Assembly: GCA_018816555.1 (NCBI GenBank)
Contig: JAHIVT010000097.1
Span: 1-64,000, forward strand
Direction of reading: 5' to 3'
DNA from: Pseudomonadota bacterium
GTDB lineage: Bacteria; Desulfobacterota; Desulfobulbia; Desulfobulbales; SURF-16
Length of the DNA: 64,000 nucleotides
Positions within the stretch are counted from its first letter, which is position 1. Each line of letters begins with the position of its first letter. The notes beneath the pieces were generated by a model. That model saw only the letters and a list, made by a program, of their open reading frames with translations, was not told the DNA's origin and did not search any database. Below are positions 26,484 to 35,943 of this stretch, one piece after another. A program made the position numbers and the translations under genes.

Positions 26484-26792
26484 ATGAAGTTAACGGATGC
26501 CATTTCCCAGATCAGGACAGACAATAAGGTTGAGGTAAAAAAAACCCGCAAGCTGGAAGGGGGTGCCGAAAGCACCGGTCCCTCCGCGGCGGATACCGTT
26601 GATCTTTCCAGCAGTTCACGGGATGTTCAGAAAATGAAAGAGATTCTGGACCAGACCCCGGCCATGCGCATGGAAATGATCGAGTCCCTGAAAAAGCAGA
26701 TTGATGAGGGGACGTATCAGGTTGATGCACGGGATATTGCAGACAAAATGATGGATGATCTTCTCTCTGAAAATCAAATCCCATACAAATAA
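26484..26792 (+). CDS. flgM: Anti-sigma-28 factor FlgM
   Basis: 102 residues. A disordered N-terminus with Lys/Glu/Ser, then DTVDLSSSSRDVQKMKEIL and RMEMIESLKKQIDEGTYQVDARDIADKMM, the sigma-binding helices of FlgM. It holds FliA inactive until it is exported through the finished hook. ATG follows CAGGAGC. Convergent with the large flagellar series; a terminator separates them. Confidence 0.92.
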   Translation: MKLTDAISQIRTDNKVEVKKTRKLEGGAESTGPSAADTVDLSSSSRDVQKMKEILDQTPAMRMEMIESLKKQIDEGTYQVDARDIADKMMDDLLSENQIPYK

Positions 26793-26827
26793 TACTCCTC
26801 TCTTCTCTGAAGGGTGATTGTCTGAAA

Positions 26828-26853
26828 AGTCGACCGAAAGGTCGGCTTTTTTT
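26828..26853. terminator. Bidirectional terminator between flgM and fliW
   Basis: AGTCGACC and GGTCGGCT pair around GAAA (one G-T), with seven T on the plus strand and an A-run before it that gives a T-run on the minus strand. Confidence 0.88.
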
Positions 26854-26891
26854 ATGCCCTTTCTGCTGGTATTCCATTTTCATAAAAGTGC

Positions 26892-27371
26892 TCATTTGGC
26901 GGGGAAGAGTCGCCAGCAGGGGTCATATTTCTGTGGATCAAGAACAGCCTGTACGGCAAGCCGCTTGCTGGAGTTCAGGACGATCGGTCCTAAAAGATTT
27001 GCTGTCATCTCCTTGGGGTTGTTTTTCGGAACGGTGAGGATCAGCAGAATATCCTTGTCACTGTCAGCGGTTATCAGCAGTTCCTTCAAGATCTGCCGCG
27101 GAATTTCCGGTTGGTAATCCAATCCCGTAAGCGCTGCGGGAAGAACCACGAAGGCCAGTTGCGGATTATCCAGTGACTGCAGCCACATAAAGGGGGACTT
27201 CGTACTGTGGGATTTCAGAATAAAACGGGTGGACTCGGGAAAGCCGAGAAAGGGGCTGAGCAGGGAAATAATCCGCTCTTTGTCCACACTAATTTCTCCG
27301 AATCGACTGGTCTGCACCGTGATGTTTTTTTCAGCTCCGCTCTGCTCGATATCCTGTTTTAATACATTCAT
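26892..27371 (-). CDS. fliW: Flagellar assembly factor FliW
   Basis: 159 residues, single FliW beta-barrel domain (TSRFGEISVDKERIISL near the N-terminus; FLGFPESTRFIL; LGPIVLNSSKRLAVQAVLDP near the C-terminus). FliW binds CsrA and inhibits it, and is displaced by flagellin, coupling flagellin synthesis to export. The gene follows csrA by 5 bp, the usual pair. Confidence 0.95.
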   Translation of the reverse strand: MNVLKQDIEQSGAEKNITVQTSRFGEISVDKERIISLLSPFLGFPESTRFILKSHSTKSPFMWLQSLDNPQLAFVVLPAALTGLDYQPEIPRQILKELLITADSDKDILLILTVPKNNPKEMTANLLGPIVLNSSKRLAVQAVLDPQKYDPCWRLFPAK

Positions 27372-27376
27372 TGTCT

Positions 27377-27616
27377 TTACTCTTTCTTTTTCAAGGGGAA
27401 AACATCGGACAAAATTGATAAATCATCCGGGGAATCCATGGCTGCTTTTTTGTTTTCTTCTAGAATCCGCAGATAAATTTCCTCACGATGGACAATGACC
27501 TGATCAGGGGCCTCGACACCCAGCTTGACAAGGCCTCCTTTGTTTTCCAGGACTCTGATTTTGATGTTATCGGCAATGATAATCGCCTCGCCAACCTTTC
27601 TGGAAAGGATAAGCAT
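27377..27616 (-). CDS. csrA: Carbon storage regulator CsrA
   Basis: 79 residues, RNA-binding translational regulator ([33 protein letters not shown]). The acidic, slightly extended C-terminus (to KKKE) is longer than in E. coli and is where FliW binds in its allosteric partners. It probably represses flagellin translation. Lies 97 bp downstream of flgL. Confidence 0.96.
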   Translation of the reverse strand: MLILSRKVGEAIIIADNIKIRVLENKGGLVKLGVEAPDQVIVHREEIYLRILEENKKAAMDSPDDLSILSDVFPLKKKE

Positions 27617-27713
27617 AGAGTGGTTCTCCTAAAGAAGTGTCCGAGCCTGCCAGGGACCGGCAAGACGTGTTTCCCTCATGATAAAAAATTCAATGCTACT
27701 CTAACACTTCTTC

Positions 27714-30404
27714 CTACAAATAATCAACAAGGCTGAGCTGCATGGTTTTGGCGGCGGCGCTGAGTGCCGCCTGGTACGCAACTTCTTTGGCTTTCAGATT
27801 CAGAATGGCTTCAGTCAGATCCGTGTCCTGCTTCTCTGACAAAGTTTCCTTGTTTGCAAGTTCCAGGTTGGCATAAATTTCGGTCTGAATGGTGATGCGG
27901 TTCGCCCGGGCACCGAAATCGGAAATCTGGGTGGACAGGGAGGACATTACGTTGTCCAGGTCTTCAAGGGATTTGGTTAGTCCCTGGTTCTGTAGTTCCT
28001 GGGCATTGATGCCGAAGGCGTTGAGGGTATTGCTGTTATCATTGCTGATATTGAAGCTGTACCGGCCGGGATCGGAGCTGTCAATATGCAGGTGGCCGCT
28101 GCTGTCCCAACTGCTGGTCAAGCCCGGGATGCCGTTGATCTTCTGGGCGATTGATTCCGGGGTGTCAAGGGTGATGTCCACCGGAATTTTCATATCCACA
28201 TCAAGAGGGGGATAAACATCATGGTCCGTCACCGTGATGGTGAAATCGCCGGTCTGAAATTTTTCTTCCAGCGGATCTTCAGGATCATTGAGAGTATCCA
28301 ATGTCACATAAATATTATCTTGGGGATGGATGCTGGTGACAAAGGTGTAGTTTCTGCCCCGCAGATAATCCTCCACATCTTTGAGCGCCTTGAAAGCGCC
28401 GGTGTTGGCAATGGCATCTTCACCGTTTTTGGCAATTTCTATCTTGCTTACGGCGCCGACTTTGATTTCCGCATCATTTTCCCTGTCGCCGGTATAGCGG
28501 ACGTTGTTGGCCAACTGGGCAACGGAGAGCACGGAAAGCTTGCCATCGTCGGCTGTATCGGTTGGCTCACCTGTTGACTGCGAACCGCCGGTAAGACCGA
28601 TGGCCTCAAACCCAGGCTCTCCACCACCCGGTGGGTAGGGGGTGGAGAGAGAGCTTTCCAGCATGAAGGTGCGGTCGGACAGGAGTTGGATTGTTCCGGA
28701 ATAGACCTTGTCGGCGGCGCCGGTGGGTGGCGCCCCGTTAGCTCGGGTGATGGAATTGCCGGTGGCCGAGGTTTGAATATGGAGATTGCGTCCGTCTATG
28801 GCTTTTAAGCCAATCTGACCGTTGGCGTTGCGGGTAGCCACAATACCGGTATTGGCCTGCTGGGCGTTGATGGCGTTAAGCAGGACATTGTCGGTATCAT
28901 CATCAATAATCGCCGTTGGACCTAATGAGGCAAAGATATCAACGCCGTTGATAAGCAGATCACCTGCGTCGAGGGTACCTGCCGAAACCGCCGCCGGCGC
29001 CTGCCGGAAAATCGGTGTTACCTCCGCCGTCACTCCGGTGCCGGGTATGGTCTCGCCGCTTGCGTTCATCCAGTCATCGCTGATGCGGTTAATGGCAGCA
29101 GCTTTCGCCTCGGCCGAAGAGGAGGAAAAGACGTCCGATACCCCGTCGGAGCTGATGGTGTCCACCGGTATGCCATTGATGGTCAGATCGTTTGCCTCTA
29201 GCTGGGTGCCATAGACCAGGATGCCGTCGCTGGCAGCATCGGCAAAGCCGACTCCGCCGCCTCCCAGGCCGAGAATGTCAAGGACGGTATCATCGGTATA
29301 GTTGTCGCTGGTCAGCTCGAAGGCTTCGGTTGACTGCAGGGATATCTGGCCGGTATTGCTGCCGGCGCCGACGGAGTAAGTACCTGCGGCAAGACCGGTT
29401 GTGGCTGCCGCAGGGCCGGCAGGATTGGCCGTCTCGGTAAGAGTGTTGATGGCGATGTCCGACTCGTCGCCCGCCATGGCGTTGGTCAGGACCACGCTAC
29501 CTGCTACGCCGCCGTTGAGATTGTCGCCCAGTTCCGCATGGACCCCTGTCTGATCGGTGTATTGATTGAGGGCGGTAACCGCATCAGCCGCAGGACTAAC
29601 CCCGGTGGTGGTGTAGTCGATGGTGACGCCGTTGATGGTGATGCTGACATCTGTGGGATTGCTGTTTGCCGTTTCCGCTCCTCCGGCATAAAGAGTGGTC
29701 ATGGTGGCGGTGACCGGGGTTGTGCCGGCCGGCCAGATGATGTTGTTGATGGCGGTTTTCAGGTTGTCGGCCCCGCTCATGTTGAGGCCGAGAGTGGTGC
29801 CGGCGCTCAGCACGACCGCTCCCACATCCTCACCGTTGATCAACAGATCCCCGGCTGCCAGATCCGTGGTGCCCAAGGTGCCGGAGAGCATGGTGTCAAG
29901 AATGGGAAAACTGTTGCCGTTGATCCGGTATCCGTTTATGTAGCCGAGCATGAAGGGCGTGGGCTCCGTATCGGTATAACCGGTTGTCCGAAAGCCGCCG
30001 AAGACATATTTGCCGTCCCAGCGGGTGTTGGCCAGGGTGACGGCCTGCTCGAGATAAACATGGATTTCGTCGGCAATGTAGGTTCTGGTGACGAAATTCT
30101 GGCTGTCATTGATGCCTGTCAGGGTTTTCGTTTTGGCTTGGGTAATCAGGTCTTTGATGCCGGTGAGCGCCTCTTCTGAGGCGGCGATCATGGAGCCGCC
30201 AAAGGTGATATTTGACTGGTATTGGGAGATCTCGGCCAGGGTGGAGCGCATGCCAAGGGCGCTCACCATGTTGACCGGATTGTCGGAAATTTTCGACATC
30301 TGTAGGCCGGATGAGATCTGGTAGTTTATTTTCCACATATCGGTGGTAATCTTGTTCAGATTATTGCCGATCATACTGTATATCGTGTTGAGAGTTGTCC
30401 GCAT
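27714..30404 (-). CDS. flgL: Flagellar hook-associated protein 3 (hook-filament junction), enlarged
   Basis: 896 residues, about three times the usual FlgL. The flagellin-like N-terminal D0/D1 coiled coil (~1-140, with ISSGLQMSKISDNP) and C-terminal D1/D0 (~810-896, ending KTMQLSLVDYL) are intact. Between them sit several flagellin hook-IN motifs, for example AAGDLLINGEDVGAV (~182-195), EANDLTINGIPVD (~400) and DAGDLLINGVDIFA (~476), and a module at ~300-396 that is related to one in FlgK. These parts should form extra surface domains at the junction. Confidence 0.92.
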   Translation of the reverse strand: MRTTLNTIYSMIGNNLNKITTDMWKINYQISSGLQMSKISDNPVNMVSALGMRSTLAEISQYQSNITFGGSMIAASEEALTGIKDLITQAKTKTLTGINDSQNFVTRTYIADEIHVYLEQAVTLANTRWDGKYVFGGFRTTGYTDTEPTPFMLGYINGYRINGNSFPILDTMLSGTLGTTDLAAGDLLINGEDVGAVVLSAGTTLGLNMSGADNLKTAINNIIWPAGTTPVTATMTTLYAGGAETANSNPTDVSITINGVTIDYTTTGVSPAADAVTALNQYTDQTGVHAELGDNLNGGVAGSVVLTNAMAGDESDIAINTLTETANPAGPAAATTGLAAGTYSVGAGSNTGQISLQSTEAFELTSDNYTDDTVLDILGLGGGGVGFADAASDGILVYGTQLEANDLTINGIPVDTISSDGVSDVFSSSSAEAKAAAINRISDDWMNASGETIPGTGVTAEVTPIFRQAPAAVSAGTLDAGDLLINGVDIFASLGPTAIIDDDTDNVLLNAINAQQANTGIVATRNANGQIGLKAIDGRNLHIQTSATGNSITRANGAPPTGAADKVYSGTIQLLSDRTFMLESSLSTPYPPGGGEPGFEAIGLTGGSQSTGEPTDTADDGKLSVLSVAQLANNVRYTGDRENDAEIKVGAVSKIEIAKNGEDAIANTGAFKALKDVEDYLRGRNYTFVTSIHPQDNIYVTLDTLNDPEDPLEEKFQTGDFTITVTDHDVYPPLDVDMKIPVDITLDTPESIAQKINGIPGLTSSWDSSGHLHIDSSDPGRYSFNISNDNSNTLNAFGINAQELQNQGLTKSLEDLDNVMSSLSTQISDFGARANRITIQTEIYANLELANKETLSEKQDTDLTEAILNLKAKEVAYQAALSAAAKTMQLSLVDYL

Positions 30405-30405
30405 A

Positions 30406-32931
30406 TCACACCGCCTGCAGCAAGGTTTGCATCATTTCATCCGAGGAGGTTATCAGTTTGGCCGCTGCTGAGTAGGCCTGCTGAAATCTAATGAGGTCTG
30501 CCATCTCTTCATCAAGGGACACGCCGGAAGTGGCATCCTTCATGGCGCTCATCTGATCGGTAATCAGTACATTGTAATCGTAATCCCTGGTGACAGTCCG
30601 TCCCTTGATGCCGATGTCGCCCACCAGGGTGTTGTAAAATCCGTCGAGAGTGTCGCTGCTGCCGCCGGTAAACCGTACATATTCATTACGCTGGATGTTG
30701 GTGATGAGCAGGGCATTGGACTGGTCGCCGCGGAAGATTTGTCCGTTGGCGCTGACGGTTCCTGCAGCAATATTATCCACTTTCTGGCTGATGGCGTCAT
30801 TGACGCCGATGGAATCCGCGCTGGAGCCGGTGAAGAAGGTATTGAGTCCTGCCGTGGCCAGAAAATTGGAGGTGTCCCCGCCAAAGGCAAACTGGTGATC
30901 GCTGTCAGGCGTCAGCACCAGCTTGTTATCCTGAATCGTTGCTGCCACCCAGGGGGTTGCCTCGCCGCTGGCATTGATAATGGAGATATTGATGGCATCC
31001 GCCACGTCCTGCAGGGTGTAGGCCCGTTCCAGGGGGACTTCCACCGGTTGCGGCAGGGCCAGGGTGTCATCACTGTTGTAGATCCAGAGCTTGAAGCTGC
31101 CGCCGTCTGTCTGCAGTTCATCCGAATAGTCGTAACCCATCATGGAGAACAGCACCTGATTATCCGAACTGTCAAAGGTCAGTTGGCCGTCACCTGCTTC
31201 ATCGGTGCTGCTGACGTTGCCGCCGCCGAGCCCCAGTTGATCCAGGTAGCGGTCGTCTGTGCCGCCGTTGATATCGATCTGGCTCTTATGGGAAAAGAGT
31301 GACAGCTCGCCGGTGTTATGGGTGGCATCGGCCACATAGGTGCCGTTGGTCAGGCCAAGTTTGAATTCCGTTGACAGCGGATCGGTGTCCAGTCCGTCGA
31401 TAATGATGCGGGACTCGTCACCGGCATTGGTGTTGCGGAGAATAATGGCATTGGCCGCCGCACCGTTGGTGCCGTCGCCCACCAGCGCTTCAATGGTTAT
31501 TTTCGGTATGTTTTCCGGAACATTGGTTGGATCGTTGTAATCCTGGATGGCCTGATTGATGGCTGAAACCATGTTGGCGGCCAGGGTGGCCGGATCCGTG
31601 TCATCAGGCGGGCCGGATGTTGCGTCAACCGTATAATTGACATCAATGCCGTTGACCTGGAAGCTGATGACCGTGCCGTCCTCCCCTGCTGCCATGGCGG
31701 TTACCGCATCGCCGGCGATCTGGGTGGTCAGCTTGGCCTGTACACCGGTAATGGCATTATTGATGGCCTGGGCGGCACTATACGCCTTGGTCTTGGCCAG
31801 GCCGAAGGATGCCGTGCCGCCTTCGATTTTGCCGATGACCCGGTCATTGATGGTCAGACTGCCGGCAGGGATGGTTTCCGTTGCCAGGGCCGGGTCCAGG
31901 GTGCTGGTGAGCAGGGTGGTGTTAGCCGCGGGATCGGCGCTGGTAAGTTGTTCGGATAAAGAGGTCAGACCGACACCCTGGCTGTGCTGCTGGTTTACTT
32001 CCCGGATCAGGGCGTTGGCCAATGCATCCAGGCGACCGAGATAATTGTCCGCAACCCCTGGTTTGACCTGGGTGAATATTTCCATCCAGCCGCCGATACT
32101 TCCTCCCACCTCGGCACCAGTGGCGATGCCTGTTTTCGTCTGGGTGCCTTTGGCGTTGGTGCTGATCCATTGCAGCTGGTCGTCCTGCCAGTCAATCTGC
32201 CATGCCTCATTGTTTTCAACCAGGGTATGACCGTCCCTCATGAGAATGGTGTAGGCCCCTGTCCCGGTTTCGAAATAATTGACATCCATGTATTGTGACA
32301 AATTGTTAAGCACAATGTCCCGTTGGTCGCGCAGGTCATTCTGCTTGTTCAGATCGGTTTCCGATCCGGCGATCTGCTCGTTGAGTTTGGCCAGCTGTTT
32401 GGTGAGAGCATTAACGTCATTGACAGCCGAGCTGAGGCTGACATCAATATCATATCTGGTTTGTGCCAGTTCAGTGTTCATGTTGTGAAACTGGTCAATA
32501 AGGATCTTGGCTTTCTGCACCGTTGAATCACGAGTGGACAGATTTTCCGGATAGGAGGCCAGGGTCTGCCAGCTGGCCCAGAATTCACTCATCAGTTCAT
32601 TGACCGCCATACCGGGTACTTCGTTAAAGGAAGTCTCCACCAGGCGCATGGACTGCTGCTGCGCCTCAAGATTGCTCAGGGTGGAGTTCTGGCCGATCAG
32701 TCTTTTCACCATGAACTGGTCGTAATGGCGGTTGATCTCCATGCCCCGAACGCCGTTGCCGAAAAAACCGACCCCTTCAGGGGTAGGCAGGTTAGGGGTA
32801 AGGGTCAGGGTTTGTCTGGTGTAGCCGGGGGTATCAACATTGGCTATATTGTGGCCTGCCACGGAAACCGCCTGCTGGTGAGCAAGAAGCGCCTCTTTGG
32901 CAGTGTTTAAAATCTGGGAAATACCGACCAT
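30406..32931 (-). CDS. flgK: Flagellar hook-associated protein 1, enlarged
   Basis: 841 residues (E. coli FlgK has 547). The N-terminus ISQILNTAKEALLAHQQAVSV with HNIANVDTPGYTRQ is the rod/hook-protein signature; the C-terminus (EEMADLIRFQQAYSAAAKLI) is the matching coiled coil. The enlarged middle contains a hook-IN-like motif (IPAGSLTIND, ~350), and at ~490-585 the segment RNTNAGDES...LGLTNGTYV...LGLGGGNVSS related to FlgL. It is the first junction protein on the hook. flgL begins one base after its stop. Confidence 0.93.
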   Translation of the reverse strand: MVGISQILNTAKEALLAHQQAVSVAGHNIANVDTPGYTRQTLTLTPNLPTPEGVGFFGNGVRGMEINRHYDQFMVKRLIGQNSTLSNLEAQQQSMRLVETSFNEVPGMAVNELMSEFWASWQTLASYPENLSTRDSTVQKAKILIDQFHNMNTELAQTRYDIDVSLSSAVNDVNALTKQLAKLNEQIAGSETDLNKQNDLRDQRDIVLNNLSQYMDVNYFETGTGAYTILMRDGHTLVENNEAWQIDWQDDQLQWISTNAKGTQTKTGIATGAEVGGSIGGWMEIFTQVKPGVADNYLGRLDALANALIREVNQQHSQGVGLTSLSEQLTSADPAANTTLLTSTLDPALATETIPAGSLTINDRVIGKIEGGTASFGLAKTKAYSAAQAINNAITGVQAKLTTQIAGDAVTAMAAGEDGTVISFQVNGIDVNYTVDATSGPPDDTDPATLAANMVSAINQAIQDYNDPTNVPENIPKITIEALVGDGTNGAAANAIILRNTNAGDESRIIIDGLDTDPLSTEFKLGLTNGTYVADATHNTGELSLFSHKSQIDINGGTDDRYLDQLGLGGGNVSSTDEAGDGQLTFDSSDNQVLFSMMGYDYSDELQTDGGSFKLWIYNSDDTLALPQPVEVPLERAYTLQDVADAINISIINASGEATPWVAATIQDNKLVLTPDSDHQFAFGGDTSNFLATAGLNTFFTGSSADSIGVNDAISQKVDNIAAGTVSANGQIFRGDQSNALLITNIQRNEYVRFTGGSSDTLDGFYNTLVGDIGIKGRTVTRDYDYNVLITDQMSAMKDATSGVSLDEEMADLIRFQQAYSAAAKLITSSDEMMQTLLQAV

Positions 32932-32933
32932 TA

Positions 32934-33503
32934 TCAGACCTCTCTGCTTACCAGGGAAGGGACAGAGTTTTTTCTCTGCTGCCGTCCCCGCATACTGTAA
33001 AGTCGATCACCGGTAACCTCCCCGCAGATGAGCGAGATGGCATCGTTCAGATAACCGAGGGTATCACTGGCAAAACGCTTGTTGATGAGATTATTGCTGC
33101 TGATCTTTTCCCGCAGTCCGGCCAGTTGATCACGATATCTTTTGACGGCAAGTGTCTGCTCGCGGGTCATAAAAGGGATCAGCTCGGCAAGTTTGATCAT
33201 CTTTTTATTGTTCTGCGGATTGGTCGTGACAATGCGTCTGGCAACCTCCTGGAGGGAGTGGTCGAGCTGGGCAATCTTGGCAAGTTCGCTCTCTTTCTTC
33301 TTTGTCAGAGAAATCAGCGAGGCAACATTCATATTGATCAGGGCGTGCTTTTCCTCTTCCAGGATGGCGAGAAAGACCGAGGAGATGGCAATCTGCCGTT
33401 TCAGGATATCAAGAATCAGCGGCAGCGGAAAGGCCTGTCCGTTTTGCGGTAAACCTGTGAAATCCTCGTTCTGGTCATTTTTCATCGCAGTTTGTGCATT
33501 CAT
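32934..33503 (-). CDS. flgN: FlgN-family export chaperone
   Basis: 189 residues, helical. The segment ILKRQIAISSVFLAILEEEKHAL followed by LTKKKESELAKIAQLDHSLQ is typical of FlgN, which binds FlgK and FlgL before export. Its gene is directly before flgK and overlaps flgJ by four bases. Sequence similarity within this family is low; the call rests on pattern and position. Confidence 0.8.
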   Translation of the reverse strand: MNAQTAMKNDQNEDFTGLPQNGQAFPLPLILDILKRQIAISSVFLAILEEEKHALINMNVASLISLTKKKESELAKIAQLDHSLQEVARRIVTTNPQNNKKMIKLAELIPFMTREQTLAVKRYRDQLAGLREKISSNNLINKRFASDTLGYLNDAISLICGEVTGDRLYSMRGRQQRKNSVPSLVSREV

Positions 33504-33847
33504 TTTTGTCCGTCCTCGCCTGCTGAGGGCTTGATTGACCGGCTTAATTGCTTATAGAGAAGTTCGCCGATGCCCATTCCCTTGCCATGGGCCCATTCTT
33601 TTGTCATTTCTTCATCGAGCATGGATTGGTACATCTTTTCTCCGTAACTTTTTTCAAAGAGGCCCCCTTCCGGGATACTTTCGCGCATAGAGGAAAGCAT
33701 ATTGTTTAACAGGATTGCCTCGAAATCCTTGCAGGCTTCCAGCAGCTTCTTTTTCTCGATTGATTCGGCAAACTGCTTCTCATTTCTATTATCGACCGAC
33801 TGCAGGGATTTCTGAAATTGAATTGATGCCGGGGTGATACTTTCCAT
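33500..33847 (-). CDS. flgJ: FlgJ-type rod-binding protein (no muramidase domain)
   Basis: 115 residues covering only the rod-binding half of FlgJ (ACKDFEAILLNNMLSSMRES, GEKMYQSMLDEEMTKEWA). The C-terminal glucosaminidase domain of enterobacterial FlgJ is absent, as is common outside gammaproteobacteria; another enzyme must open the wall. It abuts flgI directly. Confidence 0.88.
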   Translation of the reverse strand: MESITPASIQFQKSLQSVDNRNEKQFAESIEKKKLLEACKDFEAILLNNMLSSMRESIPEGGLFEKSYGEKMYQSMLDEEMTKEWAHGKGMGIGELLYKQLSRSIKPSAGEDGQK

Positions 33848-34933
33848 TTAAATAATCTCCAGATCAGCATCCAGGGCTCCTGCCGCCTTGATTGACTGCA
33901 GGATGGCAATGAGGTCCCGCGGGGTGACGCCAACGCCGTTTAAGGCGGTAACCAGATCACCCAGGGTGACCCCGGGATGAAGGGCGACAAGCTTATTCTC
34001 CTGATCCCGGGCCGTGACATTGGTGTTATCCACCTGAGACGGGATCGCCTGATTGTTGGACACCTGCACACTCAGGTTGCCGTGGGCAACGGCAAGCTCC
34101 TTGATTTTCACATCCTTACCCATGACAATGGTGCCGGTTCGTTCATCAATGATCACCCGGGCCACGCTATCCGGCACAATTTCCAGATTTTCTATGGCCG
34201 CCATGAAGGAGACTTCGCTGCCTGCAAATTTTTCCGGCACCGTGATGCTCACCGTGCCGCTGTCCTTGGCATTGGCGTATTGGCCTTCAAGCAGGGCATC
34301 AATGGCATTTATCGCCCTGGACATGGTGGTGAAATCCGGGGTGTTGAGGTGCAGGACAATCTCCTGTTTGCCGGCAAAGGAAACAGGCACCTCCCGCTCC
34401 ACCGTGGCACCGCCCGGGATACGGGCCACATTGACATGATTTTCCTGGACCCGATCGTTTGCGCCGGCGTCAAATTGAAAACCGCCGATGCTGACCGGTC
34501 CCTGGCCGATGGCATACACTTTGCCATCCAGGCCTTTCAAGGGGGTGGCAATCAGGGTTCCTCCCTGCAGCGACTTGGCGTCTCCCAGGGTGGACAAGGT
34601 TACATCAATGGTCTGGCCGGTTTTGACAAAGGCGGGCAGGGTGGATGTCACCATGACGCCGGCGACGTTTTTGACTTTCACATCGTCCTTGTTGACGTGG
34701 ACACCCATGTTTTCCAGCATATTAACCAGGGCCTGACTGGTAAAGGGCGACTTGTTGCCGTCACCGGTGCCGTCCAGGCCGACAACCAGGCCGTAGCCGA
34801 CCAGCTGATTGGAGCGGATGCCTTTAACCGAGGCAATGTCTTTCAGTCTGACTGCCCTGGCGTCGCTCAGCGGGGCGAGCAGAACACTTATTATGATCAG
34901 CAGGGTGGAAAATTGTGAGAATTTCATACGCAC
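33848..34933 (-). CDS. flgI: Flagellar P-ring protein FlgI
   Basis: 361 residues with a signal peptide cleaved near DARA. Family landmarks are present: RLKDIASVKGIRSNQLVGYGLVVGLDGTGD (shown in two parts: RLKDIASVKG, QLVGYGLVVGLDGTGD), PFTSQALVNMLENMG, and the C-terminal LNGVGVTPRDLIAILQSIKA. It polymerises around the rod in the peptidoglycan layer, helped by FlgA. A 189-bp gap separates it from flgH, in which I see no gene. Confidence 0.96.
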   Translation of the reverse strand: MRMKFSQFSTLLIIISVLLAPLSDARAVRLKDIASVKGIRSNQLVGYGLVVGLDGTGDGNKSPFTSQALVNMLENMGVHVNKDDVKVKNVAGVMVTSTLPAFVKTGQTIDVTLSTLGDAKSLQGGTLIATPLKGLDGKVYAIGQGPVSIGGFQFDAGANDRVQENHVNVARIPGGATVEREVPVSFAGKQEIVLHLNTPDFTTMSRAINAIDALLEGQYANAKDSGTVSITVPEKFAGSEVSFMAAIENLEIVPDSVARVIIDERTGTIVMGKDVKIKELAVAHGNLSVQVSNNQAIPSQVDNTNVTARDQENKLVALHPGVTLGDLVTALNGVGVTPRDLIAILQSIKAAGALDADLEII

Positions 34934-35122
34934 TCCTTGGCATCACGCCGTATGTTGATCATCTCTCAGAGCAAACGGTGTGCCGCCATGGTAAAGACAT
35001 GGCAAAAATAAAAAAGATTCATGATAACGCAAGGATAGCTGTATAGGGCTTCCTGTTGTTTCAGAGGGGTGCAAGGGGAAGGGAAAAATTTGCCTACCCC
35101 TGTTCCCCTTTATGACTGCTTG

Positions 35123-35839
35123 TTAAAACGGCCAGAGAATATCCAGGCCTCTGGCCAGCCAGCCCGGTTGCTGTTTGTCGTTGAGAACACCTGTGCCGCT
35201 GTATTCGATGCGGGCATCGGCAATATTGGTGGATTGGATCGAGTTGCCGGGGCTGATATCCTGCGGACGGACAAGACCGGAGAGAATGATGAACTGTGTC
35301 TCGTTGTTGACCCGGATCTCCCGGTAGCCCTGAATCACCAGGTTGCCCTCCATGGTGACGTCAATAACCCGGGCGGAAAGGGTGGCGGTCACCGTGCTGT
35401 TTCGTTCGGTGGTTCCTTTTCCTTCAAAGTCGTTCTTCAGATCGACCTGCAAACTGTTGCTTGAAGGGGTAAAATTGGCGTTTTTGTTGCTGAGCCATTT
35501 TTCAAAGCCGAAAAACTGGGTGATGCCGCCGGCTACACTGGATTGCCGTTCGGTCTTTGTCCGGGCGTATTTTTTGCCGTTGGAGGTTTCGACAATGTCA
35601 ACCGTGAGGATATCTCCCACCCGGCAGGCCCGGTTATCCTTGTAAAGATCCATGGATTGCTCGCTATAGAGCGAGCCTTCCTGGGGAGCAAGCTGTTTGG
35701 TGCGGGCTTCCGGGAGACTGTAACGGTCCGGCATGGTGGAGCGGTTGCCGGGATCAGAGGTGGAGACACACCCGGCAAGCAGGAGCAGGCAGCCCAGGCC
35801 GCCGGCAAAAACTTTCAGTTTTGATTTTGTTTTCTTCAT
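35123..35839 (-). CDS. flgH: Flagellar L-ring lipoprotein FlgH
   Basis: 238 residues from the ATG at 35839. The N-terminus is a lipoprotein signal with lipobox LLAGC. The family segments LYKDNRACRVGDILTVDIVE and the C-terminal GLVRPQDISPGNSIQSTNIA are clear. It forms the outer-membrane bushing of the flagellar rod and confirms a Gram-negative envelope. An upstream ATG at 35887 would place sixteen extra residues before the signal and is not favoured. Confidence 0.95.
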   Translation of the reverse strand: MKKTKSKLKVFAGGLGCLLLLAGCVSTSDPGNRSTMPDRYSLPEARTKQLAPQEGSLYSEQSMDLYKDNRACRVGDILTVDIVETSNGKKYARTKTERQSSVAGGITQFFGFEKWLSNKNANFTPSSNSLQVDLKNDFEGKGTTERNSTVTATLSARVIDVTMEGNLVIQGYREIRVNNETQFIILSGLVRPQDISPGNSIQSTNIADARIEYSGTGVLNDKQQPGWLARGLDILWPF

Positions 35840-35943
35840 AGGTCCATCCGTTTTTCTGCAAAAGAACTGAAATGTTTCATCTCCCACCCGTGTTTGGAAA
35901 ACCAGGTAGGGGGCGGGATTTGAGCAAATTTTAAAGGAGCTGA

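Noticed and set aside
29538-30179. 213-codon open frame opposite flgL
   Set aside because: Gly/Val/Asp-rich mirror of the FlgL repeats, without start signals.
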